DNA from: Micrococcales bacterium 73-13
GTDB taxonomy: Bacteria; Actinomycetota; Actinomycetes; Actinomycetales; Microbacteriaceae
Reading direction: 5' to 3'
Length of the DNA: 42,731 bases
Assembly (NCBI GenBank): GCA_001898855.1
Contig: MKVN01000041.1
Span: forward strand, 1-42,731
The notes under the pieces were generated by a model. It saw nothing but the letters and a program-made list of their open reading frames with translations, ran no database searches and had not been told where the DNA came from. Numbering within the stretch: position 1 is the stretch's first letter; every line of letters begins with the position of its first letter. Positions 33,709-41,453 of this stretch are shown here, piece after piece. A program made the position numbers and the translations under genes.

Positions 33709-33829
33709 CGACAGGGGTGACCGAATCGTCCGAACGTCTCTCCCGCGGCCGATCGGCCGCCGCCGTCCCGGGCCGCATCGGCGGCCGTCCTGACGAGACG
33801 GGCGTTCCGGGATACTCCCCTTCGTGTCG
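33709..33829 (-). promoter_or_regulatory. yybP-ykoY manganese riboswitch upstream of the TerC gene
   Basis: On the minus strand the leader carries the two conserved loops of the Mn2+-sensing yybP-ykoY class: GGGGAGTA (33820-33813) and CTCGTCAGGACGG (33797-33785). The closing helix P1 pairs CGACA plus GGGG (33829-33817) with CCCCTGTCG (33717-33709). The gene's ribosome site GAAAGG starts where P1 ends, so ligand-stabilised folding probably alters translation, as for mntP/alx. A -10-like TAGACT (33838-33833) would start transcription just before P1. Confidence 0.85.
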
Positions 33830-33886
33830 GGCAGTCTACCCGCTCCGCCCGACGGACGGCCCCTCGGCGTCCGCTACAGTGTCGGA

Positions 33887-34546
33887 ATGTCCGACCTCCT
33901 CGAGCCGGGTACGCAGGTCGCCCGGAAGCCGGACCGTCGGGCCGCTCGCACCCTCGCCGCGATGATCTTCGCGAGCCGCTGGCTGCAGGCGCCGCTCTAC
34001 GTCGGCCTGATCGTCGCGCAGCTCGTCTACGTCATCGTCTTCGGCATCGACCTCGCGCACCTGATCCAGGAGGTCTGGCTCGGCATCACCGACCCGTCCC
34101 ACCACGAGATGGACGAGGCGACGATCATGCTCGCGGTGCTCGGCCTGATCGACGTCGTGATGATCGCGAACCTGCTGATCATGGTCATCATCGGCGGCTA
34201 CGAGATCTTCGTGTCGCGGATGGACATCGCCGGCCATCCGGACGAGCCGGACTGGCTGAGCCACGTCAACGCGAACCTGCTCAAGGTCAAGCTCGCGATC
34301 TCGATCATCTCGATCTCCTCGATCCACCTGCTGGCGACGTTCATCGAGGTCGGCGCCCTGCCGGCCGAGGGCGCCATCTCGGGGGAGCACGAGGCGGGGC
34401 GCTACACGCTCACCGGCGTCATCATGCAGGTCGCCATCCATCTCGCGTTCATCGTCTCGGCGGTCGCGCTCGCCTGGATCGACCGGATCGGCTCGCAGCA
34501 CCGTGCGGAGCTGCGGGCGCAGGCCGAGGGCGCCGTCCACGCCTGA
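33887..34546 (+). CDS. YqhA/UPF0114 family membrane protein
   Basis: A 219-residue membrane protein of the UPF0114 (YqhA, TIGR00645-like) family with four or so helices; LIDVVMIANLLIMVIIGGYE and HVNANLLKVKLAISIISISSIHLLATF are characteristic. Function is unknown in the family. The frame opens at 33824, but ATG 33887 is the start: TACAGT (33875-33880) is 6 bases upstream and there is no Shine-Dalgarno, giving a leaderless mRNA. It is divergent from the riboswitch-controlled TerC gene, the two promoters lying within 60 bases. It converges on the SipW signal peptidase gene. Confidence 0.9.
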   Translation: MSDLLEPGTQVARKPDRRAARTLAAMIFASRWLQAPLYVGLIVAQLVYVIVFGIDLAHLIQEVWLGITDPSHHEMDEATIMLAVLGLIDVVMIANLLIMVIIGGYEIFVSRMDIAGHPDEPDWLSHVNANLLKVKLAISIISISSIHLLATFIEVGALPAEGAISGEHEAGRYTLTGVIMQVAIHLAFIVSAVALAWIDRIGSQHRAELRAQAEGAVHA

Positions 34547-34607
34547 GGGCGGTGCGGGCGCCGAGTGCGCGTCCTCGCGGCCGATCGCCTGACCGGGCCC
34601 GCCGGCG

Positions 34608-35204
34608 TCACTCGGCCGGCGGCGACGCGCCCGCGGCCGGCTTCCTGCGGCCGAGGATCCCGCCGATGAACTGCCAGCCGGCGTAGGCGAAGAGCACGAC
34701 GGCGAGCCCGATCACCAGCCAGGTCTTGCCGCCGCCCCCGACGGCGTTGTTCACCCAGCCGATCCAGGGGAGCGAGTACCAGACCCGGCCCTTGACCTGG
34801 TCGGGGATGACCTGCGCGGCGTCGGGCTGGGCGTTGTTGTCGCCCTGCGTCGTGAAGCGGAGGTCGCCGCCGGTCGAGCGCGACACCGCGATCACCCGGT
34901 GCGTGATGTACTCGGCGACCCCTGGCTGGGTCTGGTAGGTGATCACGTCGCCGATCGCGACGTCGTCGGGATCGACCGGCTGCACGACGACGAGCGTGCC
35001 CGGCGGGTAGGCGGGCTCCATCGACCGGGTCAGCACCGTCAGGGCGACGGAGTTCGTCACCCAGGGCACGATGATGACGGCGACCGCGAGCCCGACGACG
35101 ATGAGCAGCAGCCCGCCGCTGATCCCGGCGGCGAGGTAGGACCAGACGCCGCGCTCGCGCCGCTCCGGCGGCGCGGCCTCGGCCGCGTCCTGTCGTGTGG
35201 TCAT
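34608..35204 (-). CDS. sipW: SipW-type signal peptidase I
   Basis: A 198-residue membrane signal peptidase of the archaeal/ER (SipW) type. An N-terminal helix (about 24-50) is followed by catalytic Ser61 in TRSMEPAYPPGTLV, the structural GDVITYQT, and H102 in ITHRVIAV where bacterial LepB-type enzymes have Lys; this Ser-His arrangement defines the SipW branch. A C-terminal helix (about 168-188) ends in GRRKPA. SipW enzymes process special substrates such as TasA fibre proteins, and here the four preceding genes of the same strand encode secreted proteins with the matching alternate signal peptides. It is the last gene of that cluster, 30 bases after the anchored partner gene; the start ATG 35204 follows GGGGAG. 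Confidence 0.92.
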   Translation of the reverse strand: MTTRQDAAEAAPPERRERGVWSYLAAGISGGLLLIVVGLAVAVIIVPWVTNSVALTVLTRSMEPAYPPGTLVVVQPVDPDDVAIGDVITYQTQPGVAEYITHRVIAVSRSTGGDLRFTTQGDNNAQPDAAQVIPDQVKGRVWYSLPWIGWVNNAVGGGGKTWLVIGLAVVLFAYAGWQFIGGILGRRKPAAGASPPAE

Positions 35205-35234
35205 CCCCGCTCCCCGTCCTCGATCGTGTCCCGC

Positions 35235-36176
35235 TCAGTGCCGCTGGGCGGTGAGCCGCGCGATCGCCCCCGCGAGCGCCGCTCCGACGAGGACCAGGAT
35301 GGCGTATTCCTCGTATCCGCGCATGGTGTTGAACGGCATGTCCTCGACGCCGATCTGGAGCACGCCGCCGTTGACCGTGCCGAACGCCTCCGCCCGAGCC
35401 CCGCCCGAGCCCCCCGGCGCGGTCGGCGCTCCGGACCCGCCGGACCCGCTCGTGCCGCCCTGCGTGCCGTTCGTCGAGCCGGTCCCGGTCCCCGACCCGC
35501 CGCCGCTCGTGCCGCCGCCGCCCGGCTGGCCGGCCGGTCCGGGGCCGTTGCCGGACCCGCCGGACTGGGAGGTGCCGCCGGTGGACGAGGTGACCGGCCC
35601 GACGGTCATGCTGCCGGTGCACAGCGGCGTGCCGACGGTGTTCAGGTCGACGTCGCTGAGCTCGGCGATGAACGCGATCGAGGCGGACGCGTCCTGCGCG
35701 GTCGTCCCGGCGACCGTCTGCCGGAAGGAGAGCGAGGCGTCCACCCGGATGATGCCGCCCGCCGGCAGCGGCGTGCTGCGCACCAGGAAGTCATTGCAGA
35801 CGATGTCCTCGCCGTTCAGCCGGGAGGTGCTGCCGGATGCGGCGTCGCTCGTGGTGCCGACCGTCGACAGGCTCATCGCGACCGCGAGGTCCGGCGACGT
35901 CACGGTGAGCTCGGAGACGCCGATCCGGATCCAGGCGGGCCCGGCCGTCGCGTTGCGCACGAAGAAGGTGCCGTCGAGCGTCGAGCCGGGAACCAGCGTC
36001 TGGCCGGGCGGGAAGATCCCCGAGTTCAGCGACGTCGACCAGGTGCGGCCGTCGAGGCTGAGCTCGAGCTCGCCGGCGGCGGATGCCGGGGCCGCGGCGC
36101 CGAGCATCGCCGCCGTCGCGACGAGGAGGCCGGTGCCGGCGAGGACGGCGAGCCGGCGGCGGAGCGCGTTCAGCAT
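35235..36176 (-). CDS. Secreted protein with Gly/Ser-rich stalk and C-terminal membrane anchor
   Basis: A 313-residue exported protein: a signal peptide (1-33, ending APASAA), a beta-rich domain (about 34-190) with FFVRNATAGPAWIRI and LPAGGIIRVDASLSF resembling the TasA-like domains of its neighbours, then a roughly 60-residue Gly/Ser/Thr stalk, and a C-terminal helix AILVLVGAALAGAIARL with a basic tail. Stalk plus helix plus basic tail looks like a wall-sorting signal, but no LPxTG or LAxTG is present; the residues before the helix are NTMRGYEEY. It may be simply membrane-anchored and serve as a fibre base. It lies 7 bases after the CBM2-like adhesin gene and just before sipW. Confidence 0.85.
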   Translation of the reverse strand: MLNALRRRLAVLAGTGLLVATAAMLGAAAPASAAGELELSLDGRTWSTSLNSGIFPPGQTLVPGSTLDGTFFVRNATAGPAWIRIGVSELTVTSPDLAVAMSLSTVGTTSDAASGSTSRLNGEDIVCNDFLVRSTPLPAGGIIRVDASLSFRQTVAGTTAQDASASIAFIAELSDVDLNTVGTPLCTGSMTVGPVTSSTGGTSQSGGSGNGPGPAGQPGGGGTSGGGSGTGTGSTNGTQGGTSGSGGSGAPTAPGGSGGARAEAFGTVNGGVLQIGVEDMPFNTMRGYEEYAILVLVGAALAGAIARLTAQRH

Positions 36177-36183
36177 GGTCGGC

Positions 36184-38145
36184 TCACAGTGCCGTGATGG
36201 TGAGATTCGAGATCGCGCCGGTGCCGCTGGTGCTGTAGTTGCTGCCGAACGACGCGGTGGCGCCGTCGGCGGCGGCCTTGTTCCAGTCGTAGCCGGCGCT
36301 GGTGCAGGTGACCGTGGTCCCGCTGGTGGTGCAGCTCGCGTTCCACGGGGACCAGCTGGTCAGCCCGTCGATGGTGAAGCTCACGCTCCAGCCGTTGACG
36401 GTGTGACCGGTGTGGTTGACGATGGCGAAGCCGTACTGGCCGCCGCCGCCCCAGCTGTTCGTCAGGGTCGCGGTGACCTCCATGCCCGCGCCCGAGGGCG
36501 GCGGGGACGACGGCGCGCCGCAGTAGATCTTGTTGCTGTTCGTGCCCACGTGCTGCAGGCCCATGGTGATCGGCGCGGTGATCTGCCGATACACGTCGGC
36601 GTTCGTGATCTGCTGCTCGATGGTCATCGAGACGGAGACGGAGGAGCCCGACGCCGGCAGCCCGTTCGCGCTGAGGTAGCCCTGCAGGTAGGTCCAGAAG
36701 GCCTCGAGCGCCGCGTCCGTGCTGTTGAGCTGGATCTGCGTGCTGTAGCCGTTGGTCTGCGTCCCGACCTGCTGGGCGGTGACCGTGAACGGATCGCCCC
36801 CGCTCGTCGTCCCGCTGTAGGTCCACATCATCCGATAGCGCGACTCGCCCTCGTAGCCGCTCGCGACCGGCCAGGTGGTCGAGGAGTACGAGTTGTCGCT
36901 GTTGACCGTGCAGACCGCGGCGTAGCCGTCCGGATAGGTCGACTTCGGCGGCAGCGGGGTGCCGATCAGGTCGAAGCGGAAGCCCTGGCGGCGGTACGGC
37001 AGGGTGTCGTGGGTCACCGCGGCGTTCGACACGCAGGCCGCCGGTCGGATCTGCTTGTAGCCGCCCGGAGCGCCGCTGCCGCCGGGGGAGTTCGGATTGA
37101 TGTCGAGGTCGGTGTACTGCAGGCAGAGCTCGTTCGGGGTGCCGACCGTCGAGGCGACGAGGATCCGGTAGGTGCCGTCCCCGCGCCCCTCGATGACCCA
37201 CCGCTGGTTCGTCGCGTCGGTCACCGGAGCGCCGAGGAAGACGTCGGTGCCCGTGCCCGCCTCCTCCCATCGGATGGTCGTCGCCTGGTCCCAGCCGTTG
37301 ACGTTCTGCAGCATGAGGAACTCGTTCGCGGCGTTCGGCGCCTGCACGAGTCGCACCTGGTCGTTGTAGCCGCCGCAGCCGGTGTTCGTCGTGAAGCCGA
37401 ACCGGAGGGGCGTGGTGCTCCAGGCGGTGCAGTATCCGCCGACGGTCGTGATCGACGGCGTCGTGCTCCCGAACGCCGCGGCGTCGTAGGCGCTGAAGAA
37501 GTAGAACCGACCGGCGCCGTTGAAGAGCTCCGCGATGTCCGCCGTCAGCACCTGCTGCGTGACGGTCGCCGCGGTCGCGGCGACCGTCCAGGACGCGCCC
37601 GCGGCGTAGACGAGGGAGCCGGCGAGGTCGATCTGCAGGCTGGTGGAGCCGTAGCTGCCGATCACCGAGGAGTCGAACGTCGTCCGCACGCAGAGCACGA
37701 CGCTCGCGCCGGGGGCGAGCTGCAGCGGGACGCTCGCGCTCGAGTAGACGAAGGCGCTGGCGAGCGTGCCGGTCTGCGGGTTCGCGAGCGTCGCCGTGGC
37801 GCTGCAGGCGCCGGCGCTCGCGACCGAGCCGACGGCCACCGAGATCCGGGCCGGCAGATCGGGCACCGTCGCGTCGTGCGGGGTGAGCGACAGCCGATAG
37901 CTCGCCTCGCGGGTCCCCGTGTTCTGGATGGTCACCGCGCCCGCGGTCGAGTAGGCGCTCGCCGCCTCGTCGTAGGTGAAGTTCAGCGCCGAGACGCCGT
38001 TCGTCTGCGCGATGCCGGGCGTCGCGGCGGAGGCGCTGACGGCGAGCCCGAGCGGGTCGGTGATCGCCGCCCAGGCGGCGCCGGCGCCGGCCGCGGTGAG
38101 CAGCGCGAGCGCGCCGGCGAGCAGGGCGAGGCGGCCGCGTCTCAT
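36184..38145 (-). CDS. SipW-operon adhesin with ricin-type and CBM2-like regions
   Basis: A 653-residue secreted protein. The signal region is short (basic MRRGR, hydrophobic, GAGAAWAAITD near 21-30). Residues about 30-190 form a beta domain with GTREASYRLSLTP, like the TasA-type partners. Around 265-400 a ricin-type beta-trefoil pattern appears: FLMLQNVNGWDQ, NQRWVIEGRGDGTYRI, ELCLQYTDLD. The last 100 residues (about 553-653) resemble a family 2 carbohydrate-binding module: NSWGGGGQYGFAIVNHTG, NGWSVSFTIDG, WNASCTTSG, ending FGSNYSTSGTG. CBM2 modules bind cellulose or chitin through exposed tryptophans. No catalytic domain is seen. The ATG overlaps the upstream stop (ATGA). I infer a tip or accessory adhesin of the fibre. 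Confidence 0.88.
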   Translation of the reverse strand: MRRGRLALLAGALALLTAAGAGAAWAAITDPLGLAVSASAATPGIAQTNGVSALNFTYDEAASAYSTAGAVTIQNTGTREASYRLSLTPHDATVPDLPARISVAVGSVASAGACSATATLANPQTGTLASAFVYSSASVPLQLAPGASVVLCVRTTFDSSVIGSYGSTSLQIDLAGSLVYAAGASWTVAATAATVTQQVLTADIAELFNGAGRFYFFSAYDAAAFGSTTPSITTVGGYCTAWSTTPLRFGFTTNTGCGGYNDQVRLVQAPNAANEFLMLQNVNGWDQATTIRWEEAGTGTDVFLGAPVTDATNQRWVIEGRGDGTYRILVASTVGTPNELCLQYTDLDINPNSPGGSGAPGGYKQIRPAACVSNAAVTHDTLPYRRQGFRFDLIGTPLPPKSTYPDGYAAVCTVNSDNSYSSTTWPVASGYEGESRYRMMWTYSGTTSGGDPFTVTAQQVGTQTNGYSTQIQLNSTDAALEAFWTYLQGYLSANGLPASGSSVSVSMTIEQQITNADVYRQITAPITMGLQHVGTNSNKIYCGAPSSPPPSGAGMEVTATLTNSWGGGGQYGFAIVNHTGHTVNGWSVSFTIDGLTSWSPWNASCTTSGTTVTCTSAGYDWNKAAADGATASFGSNYSTSGTGAISNLTITAL

Positions 38146-38786
38146 GATCCGCCGGCCCCGGTGATCGTGACGTCGAACGACATCGTCGACGATGGCACGA
38201 TGTCCGAGGCCGCGGTGACCTGGACGCACAGCGTCGCCGTGTCGCCCTCGTCGATGTCGCCGATCGCGACCGGCGTCGAGGGCGCCAGCGCGGATCCGGT
38301 GAGGTACGGGCTCGTCAGGAAGCCCGAGGCGGTGCACGCGGCGTCGATCGCGAGCCGCAGCGCGTAGCCGCTGCCGGTGGTGCCGGTCAGCTCGGCCGTG
38401 ATGCCGAGGTCGTGGTCGCCGTCGTTCTGCAGCAGCACCGGGAGCGTCATCGACTCGCCGGGCAGCAGGTTCGCGAACGTCGCGCTGGAGGCGACCGGGT
38501 CGCCGACGGCGAACCGCAGGGCGACCTCGCCGTCGTCGACGACCCCGTGGATGGTGCCGGCGTCGATCGTGTGCACGTCGTTCCAGAGCGCGAGCGTCCC
38601 GCCGCCGCCGACCAGTCCCAGGATGAGCGCGCCGGCCAGCACCGAGGTCCCGACGGTGCCCTGCTTCGCCCGCCGGCGCAGCCGCGCCCGCCGCGTCGCG
38701 ACCACCCGTGCGGAGACGGGCTGCCGCGGCACCGCGTGCGCCCCGCGCGCCTGCGCGCGCGTGGGGCGGGCGTGACGTCCGGCCAT
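38142..38786 (-). CDS. Alternate-signal (TasA-like) exported protein 2
   Basis: A 214-residue exported protein. A long, strongly basic N-region (about 1-42, many Arg) precedes a hydrophobic stretch and the motif GGGGTLALWNDVHTIDAGTI (60-79), the signature of actinobacterial alternate-type signal peptides processed by SipW. The mature domain is beta-rich: FANLLPGESMTLPVLLQNDGDHDLGI is the usual DUF-like strand pattern of TasA/camelysin relatives. It may be a minor fibre subunit or assembly factor, comparable to TapA. ATG 38786 follows GGGAGG with 8-base spacing. The stop overlaps the next gene's start. The cytoplasmic extension of about 40 residues is unusually long. Confidence 0.9.
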   Translation of the reverse strand: MAGRHARPTRAQARGAHAVPRQPVSARVVATRRARLRRRAKQGTVGTSVLAGALILGLVGGGGTLALWNDVHTIDAGTIHGVVDDGEVALRFAVGDPVASSATFANLLPGESMTLPVLLQNDGDHDLGITAELTGTTGSGYALRLAIDAACTASGFLTSPYLTGSALAPSTPVAIGDIDEGDTATLCVQVTAASDIVPSSTMSFDVTITGAGGS

Positions 38787-38844
38787 GGCGGAACCTCCCG
38801 TCGTAGCTCCGGGGGTGGAAGGAGGGCGTGGGGATCGCCCGGCG

Positions 38845-38901
38845 GTAGCGCGAAGGGGTTCCGCGGCCGGGAGCCTTCGCGCTACGTCAGGCTCCCGGCC
38901 G
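38845..38901 (-). promoter_or_regulatory. Opposed intercistronic hairpins / possible pseudoknot
   Basis: Between fibre gene 1 and gene 2, a perfect 12-bp stem (38864-38875 with 38890-38901, arm CGGCCGGGAGCC) forms first in the transcript, 9 bases after the stop codon. Its 14-base loop contains most of an arm of a second perfect 12-bp stem (GTAGCGCGAAGG, 38845-38856, with 38874-38885). The two can exclude each other or form a pseudoknot. No T run. It probably stabilises the upstream message or reduces read-through. Confidence 0.65.
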
Positions 38902-38910
38902 GGGTCGGTG

Positions 38911-39510
38911 TCAGTGCGCGAACACCTGCTGGACGGTCATGGTCAGGCCGTTGAGCGCGCTGGTGCTGTCGTGGTGGGCGTTGTCGCCACCCGGGGTGCT
39001 GTTGCTGCCGAAGGCGATCTGGAACGTGTAGGTCAGCGTGCCGGTCGCGGCGGGGCTGGTCAGGCTGATCACGTCGATGTCGGTCGGCAGACCGCTCGGG
39101 TTGTAGTCGGCGCCCAGCGCGGCCGCGGTGGTGAAGGTGCCGGTGACGTTGGCGATGCTGACGTCGGTGGTGCCGGGGACGAGCGTCCAGCCGGCGGACA
39201 GCGCCGAGGTGATCGACGCCGGGTCGATGAAGGCCGTGAACCGCAGGTTCGTGCCCTCGGCGTCGATGTCGCTGGTCGCGGTGTAGGTGAGCACGTCGCC
39301 GGGGACCGCGAAGTCGGTGCCGGGGGCGAAGGCGTCGCCGTTCTGGTCCTTCCACCCGCCCGTGAAGGAGCTGGCGGTGAGGTGGCCGGTGTCGATGCTG
39401 CCGGCGTTGAGCGTGGACGAGGTGTTCCACAGGGCGAAGGTCCCGCCGCCGCCGAGGAGGAGCAGGACCGCGGCGCCGACTGCGATGGCGCCCTTGGCGT
39501 TCTTGTTCAT
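38911..39510 (-). CDS. Alternate-signal (TasA-like) exported protein 1, probable major fibre subunit
   Basis: A 199-residue exported protein with a short SipW-type signal: MNKNAKGAIAVGAAVLLL, then GGGGTFALWNTSSTLNAGSI (20-39), matching the alternate-signal-mediated exported family (TIGR04089-like as I recall it). The mature part is beta-rich, with VPGDVLTYTATSDIDAEGTNLRF and a C-terminal GTLTYTFQIAFGS..STSALNGLTMTVQQ, resembling the TasA/camelysin fold. It is the first gene of the cluster and is separated from the rest by strong hairpins, as expected for an abundant structural subunit. AAAGGA lies about 13 bases before ATG 39510, a long spacing. It should be cleaved by the downstream SipW and polymerise outside the cell. 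Confidence 0.92.
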   Translation of the reverse strand: MNKNAKGAIAVGAAVLLLLGGGGTFALWNTSSTLNAGSIDTGHLTASSFTGGWKDQNGDAFAPGTDFAVPGDVLTYTATSDIDAEGTNLRFTAFIDPASITSALSAGWTLVPGTTDVSIANVTGTFTTAAALGADYNPSGLPTDIDVISLTSPAATGTLTYTFQIAFGSNSTPGGDNAHHDSTSALNGLTMTVQQVFAH

Positions 39511-39540
39511 GGTTGTAGCGCGTTCCTTTCAGGGCCCGCA

Positions 39541-39690
39541 GGCAGGCCTGCGAGACCCCATACGGGGTTCGGGTGAATCGGGCTCAGGCGTCCCACGGGT
39601 GACGGGAGGCCTGCCACTCCAAGCTACCCGGCGACCCGCCGGAATGGGGGCCGGCGAGCGTCCCCAAAGCGGGGGCCCCTCCCGGAGGGG
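39541..39690 (-). promoter_or_regulatory. Leader/promoter region of the fibre operon with inverted repeats
   Basis: The divergent region 39511-39767 contains several repeats. GGCAGGCCT (39541-39549) can pair with AGGCCTGCC (39607-39615). ACCCC and GGGGT around ATAC form a hairpin at about 39555-39568. CCCCTC-CCG-GAGGGG spans 39676-39690. A -10-like TAGCTT on the minus strand (39626-39621) could start a leader of about 100 bases that includes the first two. No -35 of quality was found. Confidence 0.35.
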
Positions 39691-39767
39691 GTGCCGCGCG
39701 GGGCTCGTGCCAGGGGCCGGCATCGAGGAGGATGGCTGCGGGCGGTGACCGTCGGCGAGGAGGTCGG

Positions 39768-41435
39768 ATGGACGCGGACGCGATCGTGGTCGGCGCCGGG
39801 CTCGCGGGGCTCGTCGCGGCCTGCGAGCTGCTCGACGCCGGCCGGAGGGTGCTGCTCGTGGACCAGCAGGGCGCGCAGGACCTCGGCGGTCAGGCCCACT
39901 GGTCGTTCGGCGGCCTGTTCCTGGTGGACACGCCGAGCCAGCGGCGTCTGGGCGTGCGCGACGGCCTGGAGCTCGCCTGGCAGGATTGGCAGGGCTCCGC
40001 CGGCTGGGACCGGCTCGGCGAGGGCGGCGCGGACCTCTGGGCGGCGCGCTGGGGCCGCGCGTTCGTCGAGTGGGCGGCCGGCGAGGAGCTCGCCTGGCTG
40101 CGGGCGAAGGGCATCCGGCTCACCCCGATGGTCGGCTGGGCCGAGCGCGGCGGCGGCGCGGCGACCGGGCACGGGAACTCGGTGCCGCGGTTCCACGTCG
40201 CCTGGGGCACCGGGACCGGGGTCTCCGGGCCGTTCGCCGACCGGGTGCGCCAGGCGATCGCCGATGGGCGCCTCGACCATCGGCCGCGGCATCGCGTCGA
40301 GTCGCTCGTCGTCGAGGCCGGTGCGGTGGTCGGCGTGGCCGGCCTGGTGCTCGCGCCCGACGACTCGCCGCGCGGCGCGCCGTCCTCTCGGGAGGCGGTC
40401 GGGTCGTTCGAGCTCCGGGCGCCGGCCGTGCTGCTCGCGACCGGCGGCATCGGCGGCGACCACGACCTCGTCCGATCCTGGTGGCCGCCATCGCTCGGCG
40501 CCCCGCCGCGCTCGATGCTCAGCGGCGTGCCCGCCTACGTCGACGGCTCCGGCATCCTGGTCGCCGAGGCGGCCGGCGCACGGACGGTGAACCGCGACCG
40601 GATGTGGCACTACACCGAGGGCGTGCGGAACTTCGCGCCGATCTGGCCGCGCCACGGCATCCGCATCCTGCCGGGGCCGTCCTCGATGTGGTTCGACGCG
40701 CTCGGCCGCCGGCTGCCGGCGCCCGCGCTGCCCGGCTACGACACGCTGGCCACGCTGCGGTGGCTGCGCACGGATCCCGAGATCGCCGGCTTCGACCACT
40801 CCTGGTTCGTGCTCGACCAGCGGATCATCGAGAAGGAGTTCGCGCTCTCCGGCTCGGAGCAGAACCCGGACATCACCTCCGGCTCGCTGCTGCGGGTGCT
40901 GCGCTCCCGGCTCGGCCGCGGCGCCCCGGCGCCGGTCGAGGCCTTCAAGCGGCGCGGCGCCGACTTCGTCGTCGCGGACTCGCTCGACGAGCTGGTGCGC
41001 GGCATGAACGCGATCGGCGACGGCGCCGAGCTGACGGTCGCCGGCCTGCGGTCCGAGCTCGCGGCCCGCGACGCCGAGCTGGCGAACCCGTTCGCCAAGG
41101 ACGTCCAGGTGCAGGGCATCCACAACGCGCGGCGCTACCGCGGCGACCGCCTGCTGCGCGTCGCGCGGCCGCATCGCATCCTCGACCCGGCGCACGGCCC
41201 GCTGATCGGGGTGCGGCTGCATGTGCTCACCAGGAAGTCGCTCGGCGGCATCCAGACCGATCTCGAGTCCCGGGCGCTGCGCCCCGACGGCACCCCGCTG
41301 CCCGGCCTCTGGGCCGCGGGCGAGGCGGCGGGCTTCGGGGGCGGCGGCCTGCACGGCGCGAACGCGCTCGAGGGGACGTTCCTCGGCGGCTGCCTGTTCT
41401 CCGGCCGCGCCGCGGGGCGCTCCATGGCCGGCTGA
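39768..41435 (+). CDS. FAD-binding dehydrogenase, KstD/fumarate-reductase-flavoprotein-like
   Basis: A 555-residue flavoprotein of the FAD-binding_2 group (3-ketosteroid dehydrogenase and fumarate reductase relatives). The FAD motif is VVGAGLAGL (7-15), with LLVDQQGAQDLGGQAHWSFGG following, VLLATGGIGGDHDLV in mid-protein, and a C-terminal LWAAGEAAGFGGGGLHGANALEGTFLGGCLFSGR typical of the family. The length fits FAD-binding dehydrogenases of unknown substrate in actinobacteria. The ATG at 39768 follows GAGGAGG closely; the in-frame ATG at 39732 lacks a ribosome site. It is divergent from the fibre operon and probably unrelated to it. Ketosteroid or enone dehydrogenation is possible but not shown. 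Confidence 0.9.
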   Translation: MDADAIVVGAGLAGLVAACELLDAGRRVLLVDQQGAQDLGGQAHWSFGGLFLVDTPSQRRLGVRDGLELAWQDWQGSAGWDRLGEGGADLWAARWGRAFVEWAAGEELAWLRAKGIRLTPMVGWAERGGGAATGHGNSVPRFHVAWGTGTGVSGPFADRVRQAIADGRLDHRPRHRVESLVVEAGAVVGVAGLVLAPDDSPRGAPSSREAVGSFELRAPAVLLATGGIGGDHDLVRSWWPPSLGAPPRSMLSGVPAYVDGSGILVAEAAGARTVNRDRMWHYTEGVRNFAPIWPRHGIRILPGPSSMWFDALGRRLPAPALPGYDTLATLRWLRTDPEIAGFDHSWFVLDQRIIEKEFALSGSEQNPDITSGSLLRVLRSRLGRGAPAPVEAFKRRGADFVVADSLDELVRGMNAIGDGAELTVAGLRSELAARDAELANPFAKDVQVQGIHNARRYRGDRLLRVARPHRILDPAHGPLIGVRLHVLTRKSLGGIQTDLESRALRPDGTPLPGLWAAGEAAGFGGGGLHGANALEGTFLGGCLFSGRAAGRSMAG

Positions 41436-41453
41436 GCCGCGCCGGTCCGCGGA

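Noticed and set aside
35400..35570. Possible tandem-repeat or CRISPR-like array
   Set aside because: The repetition is codon-level Gly/Ser/Thr stalk sequence in a coding frame, without regular units or spacers.
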